Shown here piece after piece: positions 52,441 through 61,498 of a stretch of DNA of 64,000 nt. Below the pieces are notes generated by a model. That model made no database searches. It was not told the origin of the DNA and worked only from the letters and a program-made list of their open reading frames with translations. The stretch is from Prado023 sp963753075 (GTDB lineage: Bacteria; Actinomycetota; Actinomycetes; S36-B12; CAIYMF01), in assembly GCA_963753075.1 (NCBI GenBank), contig CAVWAR010000014.1, positions 1 to 64,000 on the forward strand, written 5' to 3'. Numbering within the stretch: position 1 is the stretch's first letter; every line of letters begins with the position of its first letter. A program made the translations under genes and the position numbers.

Positions 52441-52854
52441 CACTGGCGCCGACGTGGCCGCCGACGCCACAACGACCTCGTTCGCCAAGCTGATCAGGGC
52501 CCGGGAGGCCACCGTGTCGAACTGCCTGACGTGGCCGAAGCGGAACGAGCGCAGGAATTGACCCAACATGGCCGATGCCCGCCAGTCGTGGAACGCCTTG
52601 TCCATCCCGCCGTGGCGCAGGAGGTCCATGTCATCGATGCAGTCGGCGCCTGCGACCATCCCCGCGACCAGCGACATCACCCTCGCCCCCGCGTTGCCCC
52701 GGCCCAGCCCGGGGACCTGGATCCACGCCGAGGCCAGATCACGCAGCCCGATCCGGTCACAGAGGCCGACCGCTGGGACCAGCCCCGCACAGCGGATCAG
52801 GTTCGGCTCGTCGAAGACCGCTGACTTGCCAGCGCACGTGTTAGAAAGTTGCAT
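52440..52854 (-). pseudogene. IS1380 transposase N-terminal part
   Basis: ATG 52854: QLSNTCAGKSAVFDEPNLIRCAG (pieces), then VPGLGRGNAGARVMSLVAGM and VAGADCIDDMDLLRHGGMDK, and AMLGQFLRSFRFGHVRQFDTV, the standard IS1380 start up to the HVRQLDAVASR helix. A later stretch ATSAPVITATRLR corresponds to the APVIAATRLRKG strand near the middle. The next part of the protein appears on the plus strand at 52080-52440. Catalytic residues are incomplete. Confidence 0.7.
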
Positions 52855-53046
52855 CCAGGAAGTGCTCCTTCTGGCTGAGTCGATCGATACCGTCGCAAGT
52901 ACCATCGTCCCAGTTCAGAGGGGCATTTCCCGCCCTACGCCGCCGCGCCCACACCCATCAAGACCACGGATTCAGGATAAGCCTCGATCCTGGGCCCGGA
53001 GATCCTGCCGCTGACGGCCAAGGCGAACGTCCGCGCCCAGGAAGCA

Positions 53047-54414
53047 TTGGCGCTGCGCGATGCGGTTCCCCGCTCAGCGCACGCCGCGTGGGAGCCGCCC
53101 ACGGATCGTGCCGATCCGGTATCGATCCTGACCGGGCAGGACACCGATCGGCTCCAGTGGCTGGTGCCGGTGCGCCATGCGCGGATGGCGGAGTCGTCCT
53201 TCTCGTTCTACCGGGGTGCGGCGGCGATCATGGCAGCGGACCTCTCGCACACGCCGAGCACGGGCCTTCTCGCGCAGATCTGCGGCGATGCGCACCTGGC
53301 GAACTTCGGGACCTATGCCTCGCCGGAACGCCGGCAGGTGTTCGACGTCAACGACTTCGACGAGACGCTGCCCGGACCATGGGAGTGGGACCTCAAGAGG
53401 CTTGTCACCAGTTTCGTCCTGGCCGGCGCCGACAACGATCTCGCCGACGGGGCAGGCAGGGACGCGGCTGCCCAAGCGGCGGCCGCCTACCGTCAGGCGA
53501 TGGCCGAGATGGCACATTACGGCGCCTTGGACCTGTGGTACTACAGCGTCAACATGGCGTCGCTGAAGACCGTCATGCCCTCCAAGGCGGACAAGAAGGC
53601 ATTCGAGAAGAGTCTGGCCAAGGCCCGGAGCAAGACCAGTCAGCGAGCCCTCGGCAAGCTCACCGAGACCGTCGACGGCAAGCTGCAGATCCGCAACGAT
53701 CCACCCCTGCTGGAGCGGCTCCCCGACCTGGCCAAGCAGGGCGGGGAGTTCGGCACGGAGCAACTCGGCCAGGCGGTCCGGGACAGTTTCGGGCAGCACG
53801 CGGCTTCCCTGACCGACAGCCGTAGGCAGCTGCTCGGACGATTCGAGGTCGTCGACATCGCCCTGCGGGTCGTCGGCGTGGGATCGGTGGGTACCCGATG
53901 CCTGATCGTGCTGCTCACGGGAGTGGACAACGGCGAGCCGCTGATCCTGCAGATCAAGGAGGCGGTGCCCGCGGTGCCTGAGAAGTACCTGCCCGCCAGC
54001 GCCTACCCCCACCATGGGCAGCGGGTGGTGGAGGGCCAGCGGCTGATGCAGGCCTCCAGCGACATCTTCCTGGGGTGGTCGTCCGGATCCGCGGACGACA
54101 AGGAGAGCGACCTGAAGGACTTCTACTGGCGGCAGTTCCACGACATGAAGGGCTCGGCAAACGTCGCCGCCATGGGCCCGGACCAGCTGACGGGATACGC
54201 CACCCTGTGCGGAGCCACGTTGGCACACTCCCACGCCCGTTCCGGGGACTCGGTGGCCATCGCCGCCTACCTGGGCGACAGCGACACGTTCGACCGTGCC
54301 CTCGGCGATTTCGCCGTGGCCTACGCGCAGCAGAACAACGAGGACTACGCGGCCTTCACCGAGGCGATCAAGTCAGGGCGGATCACAGCCGAAGAGGTGG
54401 CGCCCACGGGCTGA
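53047..54414 (+). CDS. DUF2252 protein lacking its N-terminal tail
   Basis: The frame is open from a TAA at 52978 (made by the IS1380 target duplication) and has no ATG; TTG 53047 or another start would give about 455 residues. It begins with the normal core: SFSFYRGAAAIMAADLSHTP, then GDAHLANFGTYASPERRQVF and VNDFDETLPGPWEWDLKRL. The pattern CGDAHLANF...DFDE resembles the HxDxxxxN/DFD catalytic loop and metal motif of the protein-kinase-like fold to which DUF2252 belongs. Later QIKEA.. (ILQIKEAVPAVPEKYL) and RQFHDMKGSANVAAM. The role of the family is unknown. The first 40 or so residues (Lys-rich tail) are lost to the IS; the core domain looks complete. Confidence 0.8.
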   Translation: MALRDAVPRSAHAAWEPPTDRADPVSILTGQDTDRLQWLVPVRHARMAESSFSFYRGAAAIMAADLSHTPSTGLLAQICGDAHLANFGTYASPERRQVFDVNDFDETLPGPWEWDLKRLVTSFVLAGADNDLADGAGRDAAAQAAAAYRQAMAEMAHYGALDLWYYSVNMASLKTVMPSKADKKAFEKSLAKARSKTSQRALGKLTETVDGKLQIRNDPPLLERLPDLAKQGGEFGTEQLGQAVRDSFGQHAASLTDSRRQLLGRFEVVDIALRVVGVGSVGTRCLIVLLTGVDNGEPLILQIKEAVPAVPEKYLPASAYPHHGQRVVEGQRLMQASSDIFLGWSSGSADDKESDLKDFYWRQFHDMKGSANVAAMGPDQLTGYATLCGATLAHSHARSGDSVAIAAYLGDSDTFDRALGDFAVAYAQQNNEDYAAFTEAIKSGRITAEEVAPTG

Positions 54415-54684
54415 GACCTGGGCTCAGTCGAGGAGGTGGGCAAACCGGTCCGCCCGCCGGGGTCAGGACCAGTGGCGAGTTCACCAGCCCAGCTCAGGTC
54501 ACCCATCGAAGGTGCTTGCCACCTCAGGGCACCCTTTTGGTGCTGCTGGTCGGGAACCGACCCGGATTAGTTTGAAGCCGACAGAAGACCCGCGTACTCG
54601 CCCTGCGGGCTGGAGAGCCTCCAGGGCGGCCGGCTCCTGGGCTGACTGACCGTGTGACCACAACGACGTGGGAGAGGATCGGCA

Positions 54685-56457
54685 ATGAGCTCCGGTGGCG
54701 CACAGGCTGTGGCGGGCAAAACGGCGCCGAAGAAGCCCGTCCCCACAGCGCCGAGCCGGATGCAGACCTGGTTCCCGGCAGGGGTCTGGATCCGGCAGTA
54801 CAAGTGGGGCCAGTACACGGCTGCCGACCTCGTGGCGGCGATCAGCGTTGCCGCTCTGCTGATCCCCGAATCGATGGGCTACGCCTCGGTCGCCGGGGTA
54901 CCGGCCCAGGTGGGTCTGTACTGCGCGCCGCTAGCTCTCATCGGCTACGCGCTGTTCGGGGGGTCCCGGTTGCTGGTGTTCGCTGCCGCAGGATCGGTCG
55001 CTGCGGTGTCGGCCAGCATCGTGGGCAACATCTCCGGGGGGGACCAGAAGGCCGCGGTCGGCCTCACGGCTGCCCTCGCGCTGACCTCCGGCGTGGTGTT
55101 CCTGATCGCCGGATTCGCCCGAATGGGCTGGGTCTCGAACTTCATGTCGAAGGCGGTGATCGCCGGACTGATCATCGGCATGGCGATCCAGATCATCATC
55201 GGCCAGACGGGCAAGCTGGTCGGCGTCGACATCGGGGACGGCAACAGCTTCAGCAAGCTGTGGTCGATGCTGTCGCAGTTCAGCGACTGGAACCTCGCCG
55301 CCACCGCCATCGGCTTCGGATCGGTCCTGCTGATCTTCGCCATGCAGCGGTTCATGCCCAAGCTACCCGCGGCGCTCACGGCCGTCGTGCTGGCCTCGGT
55401 GATCATCGCCGTGGCGGACCCCGACGTCGACCTTGTCGCCACGATCCCCACCGGGCTGCCGACCTTCGGAATCCCCAGCGGGATCTCGGCGTCGGACTGG
55501 GCGACCCTCATGCTCGGAGGGGTCCTGGTTGCCCTGGTCGGGTTCTCAGAAGGATGGGGCGCATCGGCGAACATCGCGAAGAAGACCCACGACGACCTGG
55601 AGACCAACCAGGAGTTCCGCGCCTACGGTGTCGGATCCCTCGGCGCCGGCTTCCTCGGCGGGATGCCAGTGACGGGCAGCCTGTCGAAATCGTCGACGGC
55701 CATGACAGCCGGCGCCAAGACGCAGATGTCCAACGTGTTCCTCGCGTTGTTCGTGCTCCTGACCCTGCTGTTCCTGGCGCCGCTGTTCCAGTGGTTGCCC
55801 GAGGCAACGCTCGCTGCCGTCGTGATCACAGCCATGTGGGGATCGGCCAACCCGAAGAAGCTGGTGACCCTGTGGCACGTCGACCGGGTGGACTTCTGGT
55901 TCGCCATGGTGACCACACTCGTGGTGCTGTACTTCGACCTGCTTCCCGCGATGATCGCAGGGATCGTCGTATCGGTCTTCTACCTCATCTATCGGGTCAG
56001 CTTCCCCGGGTCTGCGGTCCTGGGCCAGGTGCAGGCAACAGGCGACTTCGACACGGTCACGTGGAAGGCGGGGCACCGCGAGGGGGAGGGCGACAGCAAC
56101 GCGCACGAGGTCCCCGGCGTGCTGGTCTATCGCTTCAGTGCTCCGTTGATCTTCTCCAACGCCGAGGAGTTCAAGAGCCAGGTCACGACGTTGTTGATCA
56201 AGGCAGGGACGGACGGTGAGGTACCCGGACTTGTGGTGATCGACTGCGAGGCGATCCCGTACTGCGACACGACTGGGTCCGACGCGCTCGCCTCCACCTT
56301 CCAGTACACCCAGCGCTATGGGATCGAGTTCGCCCTTGCCCGCCTGCACATCGGCGCCAGGAAGCTGCTCACGATGACCGGTGCTCTCGATGAGATCGGC
56401 GAGGAGCGAGTCTTCGACACCGTCAGGAATGCGGTGGACTCCCGGGCGCCAGCCTGA
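54685..56457 (+). CDS. SulP-family anion transporter with STAS domain
   Basis: A 590-residue intact SulP protein. The start at 54685 is preceded by GAGAGGATC. The membrane part spans about residues 45-440: AADLVAAISVAALLIPESMGYASVAGVP (pieces) with the family signature, SRLLVFAAAGSVAAVSASIV, IIGQTGKLVGVDIG, FSEGWGASANIAKKTHDDLE and GMPVTGSLSKSSTAMTAGAK. The STAS domain is at about 470-575: VLVYRFSAPLIFSNAEEFKS, then GLVVIDCEAIPYCDTTGSDAL with the D/S-containing loop. It may carry sulfate, bicarbonate or C4-dicarboxylates; the substrate is not shown. The gene heads the plus-strand cluster 54685-58571. Two broken SulP pieces are elsewhere in the window. Confidence 0.93.
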   Translation: MSSGGAQAVAGKTAPKKPVPTAPSRMQTWFPAGVWIRQYKWGQYTAADLVAAISVAALLIPESMGYASVAGVPAQVGLYCAPLALIGYALFGGSRLLVFAAAGSVAAVSASIVGNISGGDQKAAVGLTAALALTSGVVFLIAGFARMGWVSNFMSKAVIAGLIIGMAIQIIIGQTGKLVGVDIGDGNSFSKLWSMLSQFSDWNLAATAIGFGSVLLIFAMQRFMPKLPAALTAVVLASVIIAVADPDVDLVATIPTGLPTFGIPSGISASDWATLMLGGVLVALVGFSEGWGASANIAKKTHDDLETNQEFRAYGVGSLGAGFLGGMPVTGSLSKSSTAMTAGAKTQMSNVFLALFVLLTLLFLAPLFQWLPEATLAAVVITAMWGSANPKKLVTLWHVDRVDFWFAMVTTLVVLYFDLLPAMIAGIVVSVFYLIYRVSFPGSAVLGQVQATGDFDTVTWKAGHREGEGDSNAHEVPGVLVYRFSAPLIFSNAEEFKSQVTTLLIKAGTDGEVPGLVVIDCEAIPYCDTTGSDALASTFQYTQRYGIEFALARLHIGARKLLTMTGALDEIGEERVFDTVRNAVDSRAPA

Positions 56458-56573
56458 GCATGGAGAACTGCACCGCGGGGGCACCAAAGCGGGGCATGTG
56501 CCGGGACCGGGGGACGCCTACGGTGGTTTTGACAGGCCCAATCAACCCTGATCGACAGGAAGTAGGACTGACC

Positions 56574-57101
56574 ATGTCAGACGCCCAGAATCTCGTTCTC
56601 TATGTCGCCAGCTACGACGACACCGCCTCCGCGCAAGCCGACTTCGAGTCGTTGAAAGCCGCGGAGGGCCCGGACCTGGTGGTTGTGGAGTCGGTGGTGC
56701 TCAGCCGCGACGCCGATGGCAAGGTGGATGTGTCCTCGAAGGGCACAGGCATCACGGGTGGAGGTGCCCTCCTCGGTGGCGGCGCTGGCCTGGTTGTCGG
56801 CCTGTTCGCCCCGCCGCTGTTGGCCGCGACCGCCGTCGGTGCCGGAATCGGGGCCGTCATCGGTCACCTGACCAAGAAGCACGAGGAGAAGAAGCTCGGC
56901 GTGGACATGGAGGAGTACCTGCCGCCGAACTCCTCGGCCGTCGTTGTGGTCCTGGATGACGTCTACCTTGACGGCGTGCAGAACGCCCTCGGCAAGGCCA
57001 GCAAGAGCATCAACAAGGCCATCGACAACGACGACTACGACGCGCTGCAGAAGGCACTGGCCAAGGGCAGCGACGAGGTCACGGACGCCGTCGACTCCTG
57101 A
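56574..57101 (+). CDS. DUF1269 family membrane protein
   Basis: A 175-residue protein starting at ATG 56574 (the open frame before it is not supported). Marks of DUF1269: YVASYDDTASAQADFESLKA, then VVESVVLSRDADGKVDVSSKG and a glycine-rich transmembrane hairpin GGGALLGGGAGLVVGLFAPP and LLAATAVGAGIGAVIG, after it KKLGVDMEEYLPPNSSAVVVVLDD and a helical tail with SINKAIDNDDYDALQKALAK. The family has an unknown role and often accompanies stress-response and ion-transport genes, as here (SulP before, DUF389 after). A hairpin at 57104-57132 follows the stop. Confidence 0.9.
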   Translation: MSDAQNLVLYVASYDDTASAQADFESLKAAEGPDLVVVESVVLSRDADGKVDVSSKGTGITGGGALLGGGAGLVVGLFAPPLLAATAVGAGIGAVIGHLTKKHEEKKLGVDMEEYLPPNSSAVVVVLDDVYLDGVQNALGKASKSINKAIDNDDYDALQKALAKGSDEVTDAVDS

Positions 57102-57103
57102 TC

Positions 57104-57132
57104 CGATCCGTCTGTCGCTTCCGGACGGATCG
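57104..57132. terminator. Hairpin after the DUF1269 gene
   Basis: CGATCCGTC pairs with GACGGATCG around 11 bases, starting two bases after the stop codon. Nine perfect base pairs, no T-run. A probable terminator or an mRNA-end stabiliser inside the cluster. Confidence 0.6.
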
Positions 57133-57191
57133 TGAGTTCCGCGACCCACCCGGAAGCGCTCAGACATCCCCACAGGTGGGGAGGTCGCCCG

Positions 57192-57269
57192 ATGCAAGAA
57201 GATGGTGTCCTCCTCCTCGCCACCCACGCGAATCTGCCCCGGGCTGACGGCGGCTGCCGTTGCCGCTGA
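57192..57269 (+). pseudogene. Remnant of a DUF1269-like gene start
   Basis: A 25-codon frame reading QEDGVLLLATHANLPRADGG, then CRCR and a stop. It matches the start of the gene at 46968 (PEERIFILATYIDLPRADSD) in nine of the strong positions: ATG-x-E, LAT, LPRAD. The rest of that gene is absent. It lies in the 190-base gap between the DUF1269 and DUF389 genes. Confidence 0.5.
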
Positions 57270-57295
57270 CCCAACCGAAGGCGGTGGAGGAAGTC

Positions 57296-58291
57296 ATGCC
57301 CGCACTTGGCGTCCAGCCCTCTGACGTCGAGCGGATGGCCAACCAGACGCTGCTCTCGTATGGGCCGAACTCGTCGGCGAAGTACTCCAAGTTCTGGATC
57401 CTGCTGGCCCTCGCCGGAGTGATCGCCACCGCGGGTGTGGCCTCGGACAGCACCGCCACGGTGATCGGGGCGATGATCGTGGCTCCGCTGATGACGCCCA
57501 TCCTGGGCACGGCGTTCGCCCTGGTCATGGCCGATCGGGGCCGGATGGGTCGGTCTCTGCTGGTGGTGCTCGGTGGGGCGCTGCTGGTGATCGCCCTCGG
57601 GTACGGCGCCGGGCTGCTTGATCCGCTCAACGTGCTGACCGAGGGCAACTCGCAGGTGTCGGGGCGGGTGAACCCCCGGCTGATCGACCTGATCGCGGCG
57701 CTGGCAACCGGCCTGGTCGGGGCGTTCGCGCTGGTGCGCTCCGACGTCGCCGACACCCTGCCCGGTGTTGCGATCGCGATCTCGCTGGTGCCACCGTTGG
57801 CCGTGATCGGGTTGACCTTCGAGGAGGGGCTCTACGACGAGTCGTTCGGGGCCACGCTGTTGTTCCTGACCAACGTCAGTGCGATCATCTTCACCGCGAC
57901 CATGGTCCTGCTGCTCTACAAGGTGCGTGAGACGGCCAAGGCGATGGGTGGGCACGTCGGGGACCTGTCCGGGGTCACGCTGGCCGCGGTGGTCGGCGTC
58001 GTTGCGCTGATCGCGATCCCGCTGGGCTACTCGACCCAGCAGCTGATCCGGGAGAACACCCTGAAGTTCCAGGTGGGCCCGATCGCCCAGGACTGGGCCG
58101 CGTCGAACAACTGGCGGGTCGTGGACTACGAGGTGACCGGGAACCTCCTGACCGTGACCGCCCTCGGAGCGCCGCCCGAGATCTCCACCGAGGCGCTGCG
58201 GACCTCCCTGGACGACTCCGGATACGAAGAGATAGACCTCACCGTGCAGCTGGTCGTGGGCGGGACCCAGTCCCTGCCCGGCGCCGGCTGA
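57296..58291 (+). CDS. DUF389 membrane protein
   Basis: A 331-residue protein if ATG 57296 is used; GGTGGAGGAAG just upstream supports it. The family core is clear: SAKYSKFWILLALAGVIATAGVASDSTATVIGAMIVAPLMTPILG in pieces, then LIALATGLVGAFALVRSDVADTLPGVAIAISLVPPLAVIGLTF (pieces) and NVSAIIFTATMVLLL. Seven or eight helices. The last 90 residues (from about 245) are a soluble domain with DYEVTGNLLTVTALGAPPEI. DUF389 proteins (TIGR00271/00341) are uncharacterised membrane proteins, sometimes next to hydrophobic-stress genes. It lies between the DUF1269 gene and the small membrane gene of the same cluster. Confidence 0.92.
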   Translation: MPALGVQPSDVERMANQTLLSYGPNSSAKYSKFWILLALAGVIATAGVASDSTATVIGAMIVAPLMTPILGTAFALVMADRGRMGRSLLVVLGGALLVIALGYGAGLLDPLNVLTEGNSQVSGRVNPRLIDLIAALATGLVGAFALVRSDVADTLPGVAIAISLVPPLAVIGLTFEEGLYDESFGATLLFLTNVSAIIFTATMVLLLYKVRETAKAMGGHVGDLSGVTLAAVVGVVALIAIPLGYSTQQLIRENTLKFQVGPIAQDWAASNNWRVVDYEVTGNLLTVTALGAPPEISTEALRTSLDDSGYEEIDLTVQLVVGGTQSLPGAG

Positions 58292-58352
58292 GGACCGCAA
58301 TGACCTTGCCCCGCCCACATCGCAACAGGTCATCAACTGAAGGAGACTCGCC

Positions 58353-58571
58353 ATGGCCATGAGCGTCCGTTCAAAGACCAAGGTTGTTCTGATCGTCGCT
58401 GGCGTGGCGGTCGCTGCCGCGGTCGTGATGCGGCTTCGGCAGCAGCACGAGGTCGTGCTGGAGACCGCAGACTCGATTCGTAGTCAGCTCGACGATCTCG
58501 ACCCGGTCACCAAGGCCGCCGTGCGCGCGCGGCTGGCCGAGGAAGTCGTGGCGGAGCACAAGCACCACTGA
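58353..58571 (+). CDS. Small single-helix membrane protein
   Basis: A 72-residue protein, ATG 58353 after AAGGAGACTCGCC. Residues 8-26 form one membrane helix (KVVLIVAGVAVAAAVVMRL), and the cytoplasmic or exposed tail is helical and charged (RQQHEVVLETADSIRSQLDD and LDPVTKAAVRARLAEEVVAE). The end is His-rich (HKHH). No known family. It closes the SulP-DUF1269-DUF389 cluster on the plus strand. Confidence 0.72.
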   Translation: MAMSVRSKTKVVLIVAGVAVAAAVVMRLRQQHEVVLETADSIRSQLDDLDPVTKAAVRARLAEEVVAEHKHH

Positions 58572-58940
58572 CGAGGCGCTGCGCGCGGCACGGACCGCCC
58601 ACGATCGAGCGCCGGCCTTCGCGTCCGTCCAGACCGGCCAGGATCTTCTCATCGGACTCGATCCGGTGGCACGTGGCGCCTCACTCCTGAAGCGACCGGA
58701 CACCTTCGAGCCGCATCGTCTTGTCGATCCGTCGAGCGGCCGCTTGTCGGAGTCCCGGTCGGCGACCCACAAGTAGGCCGATCAGCCGCGCGCACGAGCT
58801 GCGCGCCAACATCAACGGGTCGGATTACCACCGCTCAGCACCATCTTGGGGCTGTTGGGCAAGCGCGCGGGTGGAGAGCATGAGCGAAGGTCGTCGGGGC
58901 AGCCGGCGCCCGACACTCAGCATCGGGCAAGGAGCGCAAC
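58572..58940. other. Intergenic holding a DUF1214 remnant and the start of block copy 2
   Basis: About 370 bases. 58712-58775 on the minus strand reads VADRDSDKRPLDGS, the same place in a DUF1214 protein as at 41240 (VAYRYSEKRPIDGS). From about 58719 the sequence matches the block at 41225. No complete gene. Confidence 0.6.
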
Positions 58941-60439
58941 ATGGGCAGGTCCAAGATGATCACCCAGCAGCCGGTGATGAAGATGACCATCCCGATCCCG
59001 GAGAACCGCACCACACCGGACAAGGTCGAGACCTCCATCGGCACACTCGAGTTCTTCGACGGCGTACCCGACGGCGACACCAAGGACACCCTGGTCGACT
59101 TCGTCCAGCGCGGCCGGGCGGTCGAAGCCTTCATCAACATGACCCCCGCGGCATCGATGTACTCACTCCGGCAGGGTCATCGCGATCTGGGCCTGACCGA
59201 GTGCAACCAGATCCTGATCGCCGAACAGCTCGGCGACTCCAAGCCACTGGTCCTCACCTGGAACAACACGTCGCTGTACACGTGGGGGTTCCTCGACCTC
59301 GAGAAGGACGGCCCGACGGTCATCGAGATCCCGCCCGACGTGCTGGGCATCCTCGACGACATGTACTTCCGCTACATCAGCGACATGGGCGCCGCAGGCC
59401 CCGATCACGGCAAGGGCGGCAAGTACCTGGTGCTCCCGCCCGACTACGACGGCGACGTGCCTGACGGGTACTACGTCGTCAGATCGCAGACGTACTGCGT
59501 CTGGAACTTCATGCGCGGCTACGTGCGGGGCAACGTCCAGGATCCCGACAACGTCACGAAGGCGGCGGCCAACATCACGGCGAACCTCAAGGTGTACCCG
59601 CTGTCCACGAAGGACAACCCGCCGAAGATGGAGTTCACGAACATGTCGGGCCTGGCGGGCTACAACACGATCATGCCCAACGACGCCAGCTTCTTCGACG
59701 TCGTCGACCAGATCGTCCAGGAGGAGGCCGACGGCTGGCTCGACCCCGAGCTGGCGGGACAGCTTCGCGCCGATCGGGATCGTGAAGGGCCAACAGTTCG
59801 AACCCGACGCACGGCTGACGAAGGATCCTCGCGGACGCGGTGGCGATCGGCAACGCGTACGCCCGGGTCAACACCGTGTACCCGCAGGACGAGGGAAGCT
59901 ACGTCTACCACGACGAGCACACCGAGTGGGTCATGGCGTACCCCGACAAGGACACGACGTTCCTCCAGGCGGGCGCCCGGCGCATGGATGGCCGGCTCTG
60001 GATGCACTACAACGCCGTGTGCGTGACCCCCGCCATGGCCGTCACCAAGCCGGGCGCCGGATCGGACTACCTGATCACGGGTCTGGACGGGCAGGGCCGC
60101 CCCCTCGACGGTGCAAAGACCTACACGTTGCATCTGCCGGCGGACTTCCCGGTCAAGGACAACTGGTCGGTCACCATCTACGACCCGCAGACCCGCAGCA
60201 TGCTGCAGACCGACCAGACGTTCGCCGGAATCAACAGCCTGAGCGCCGATCAGAAGCAGAACGACGACGGCTCCATCGACGTCATCTTCGCACCGGAACC
60301 ACCACCGGGCATGGAGAAGAACTGGATCCAGACGATCCCCGGCAAGAGCTGGTTCATCCTCCTGCGCGCCTACGGGCCCCTGGAGCCGTGGATCGACAAG
60401 ACCTGGCGGCCGAGCCAACTCGAGGAGGTGGCGGGGTGA
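58941..60439 (+). pseudogene. DUF1254/DUF1214 gene, copy 2, two +1 frameshifts
   Basis: The copy opens like its twin at 41444 (GTLEFFDGVPDGDTKDTLVD) and is intact to LAGQLRA. There an extra A at 59773 and a second extra A at 59825 shift the frame (CCGTCGG becomes CCGATCGG, AAGGTCC becomes AAGGATCC). The reading frame is recovered by 59840 and continues unbroken to the stop at 60439 (PPGMEKNWIQTIPGKSWFIL..). Apart from these two bases it would be a normal 499-residue protein. It is therefore a pseudogene, or the two bases are sequencing errors. Confidence 0.85.
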
Positions 60440-60534
60440 GTTGAGGAATCCGCCTGAGTGGACCGTTCACAGGGTCCCATCAGATGGACGTGCACGTCAC
60501 GGAAGAAAGTTCAGTCGGTCGAGAAGGAGACATC

Positions 60535-61332
60535 ATGAGTAGTGATACCGCAGATCAGGGAGTTGCCGGCGTCGGCATGCTCCTCGCGAACTACACCAGC
60601 AAGGACGGCGCGGCAGCGGCTTACGAGAGCCTGAAGCGCGCCATGGATTCCGGCCAGTTCTACTACGAGGACGCCGCTGTTGTGAGCCGCGATGTCGACG
60701 GCACGGTGAGCATCAAGGAACACGGCGACATGACCACGGGCAAGGGCGCTGGGATCGGCGCACTGATCGGTGGCGTGATCGGAATTCTGGGTGGCCCAGC
60801 CGGTATCGCTATCGGTGCCGGCGCAGGCGCCGCGATCGGCGGGGTCGCTGCACATTCCGATGCCGGCTTCAACAACGAGACACTGGAGAGGATCGGTGGC
60901 GCCCTGCCCAACAACACGTCGGCACTGGCGGTCACAACCAGCAAGGACTTCGTTGAAGTGGTGCGCAGCCAATCCACAGGTGAGGAGGCGCTCACGATGG
61001 CTCAGGACATCGCCGATGTGATCAACGACAACCTGAACGCCGGCCAGGACGTGTTGATGGCACTGGTGCTGACCGAGAACGGGCTGGCTGCCACCAGAGT
61101 GGCTGCTAGCGACGATGCGGTCGCCGTCTTCGGCATGGTGGCAACCGACGAGGGCGCAACCGCTCGCGCAGTGGTTGCCACCGATGAGGGCGTAGCCGCG
61201 GCCGAAACCACAGTAGTGCCCGTGGCGGACGACTCGGCAGCAGCTCCCGTGGCGGACGACCCCGCAGCAGCCCCCGTGGCGGACGACTCGGCATCCGGTG
61301 GCGACTCCGGCAGCAGGGCCGGAGAGGCCTGA
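60535..61332 (+). CDS. DUF1269 family protein with long acidic repeat tail
   Basis: A 265-residue protein; ATG 60535 follows GAAGGAGA. The DUF1269 body is clear: MLLANYTSKDGAAAAYESLK, then EDAAVVSRDVDGTVSIKEHGDM, then the glycine hairpin GIGALIGGVIGILGGPAGIA and GAGAGAAIGGVAAHSD and ERIGGALPNNTSALAV. A tail follows with tandem units VADDSAAAPVADDPAAAPVADD (27 bases per repeat, near 61218-61290) and Ser/Gly/Asp-rich end. The long tail is absent from the 56574 paralogue. Function unknown. It follows the block copy 2. Confidence 0.88.
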   Translation: MSSDTADQGVAGVGMLLANYTSKDGAAAAYESLKRAMDSGQFYYEDAAVVSRDVDGTVSIKEHGDMTTGKGAGIGALIGGVIGILGGPAGIAIGAGAGAAIGGVAAHSDAGFNNETLERIGGALPNNTSALAVTTSKDFVEVVRSQSTGEEALTMAQDIADVINDNLNAGQDVLMALVLTENGLAATRVAASDDAVAVFGMVATDEGATARAVVATDEGVAAAETTVVPVADDSAAAPVADDPAAAPVADDSASGGDSGSRAGEA

Positions 61333-61498
61333 GAACCTGAACTGGGCGGCCTGCGCGCTCGGGACGTGGTACGGACACCGTTTCGACCGACCACACGATG
61401 CGCGCAGGTCACCAGACAGGACTGGTAGATCAGCCCCAAGCTCACGCCGCACGATGCGGCCGAGGCTCAGGGGCCCACCCCACTGATGAGGGGGTCCA

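Larger units (their letters stand above)
51928..52976 (-). mobile_element. IS1380-family element, rearranged
   Basis: Ends: CCTCAATCCGTG at 51928-51939 and CACGGATTCAGG at 52965-52976, inverted repeats with one mismatch in 12. The 5-base direct repeat ATAAG flanks both sides (51923-51927 and 52977-52981), the target duplication. At 1049 bases it is much shorter than an intact IS1380 (about 1.7 kb), and its transposase is broken into two parts on opposite strands (see the next two features). Confidence 0.75.

Noticed and set aside
59773..59825. The two GATC-creating A insertions as methylation-linked base-calling errors
   Set aside because: Other frameshifts in the window are deletions not at GATC, so I cannot generalise; kept as a remark within the duplication finding.
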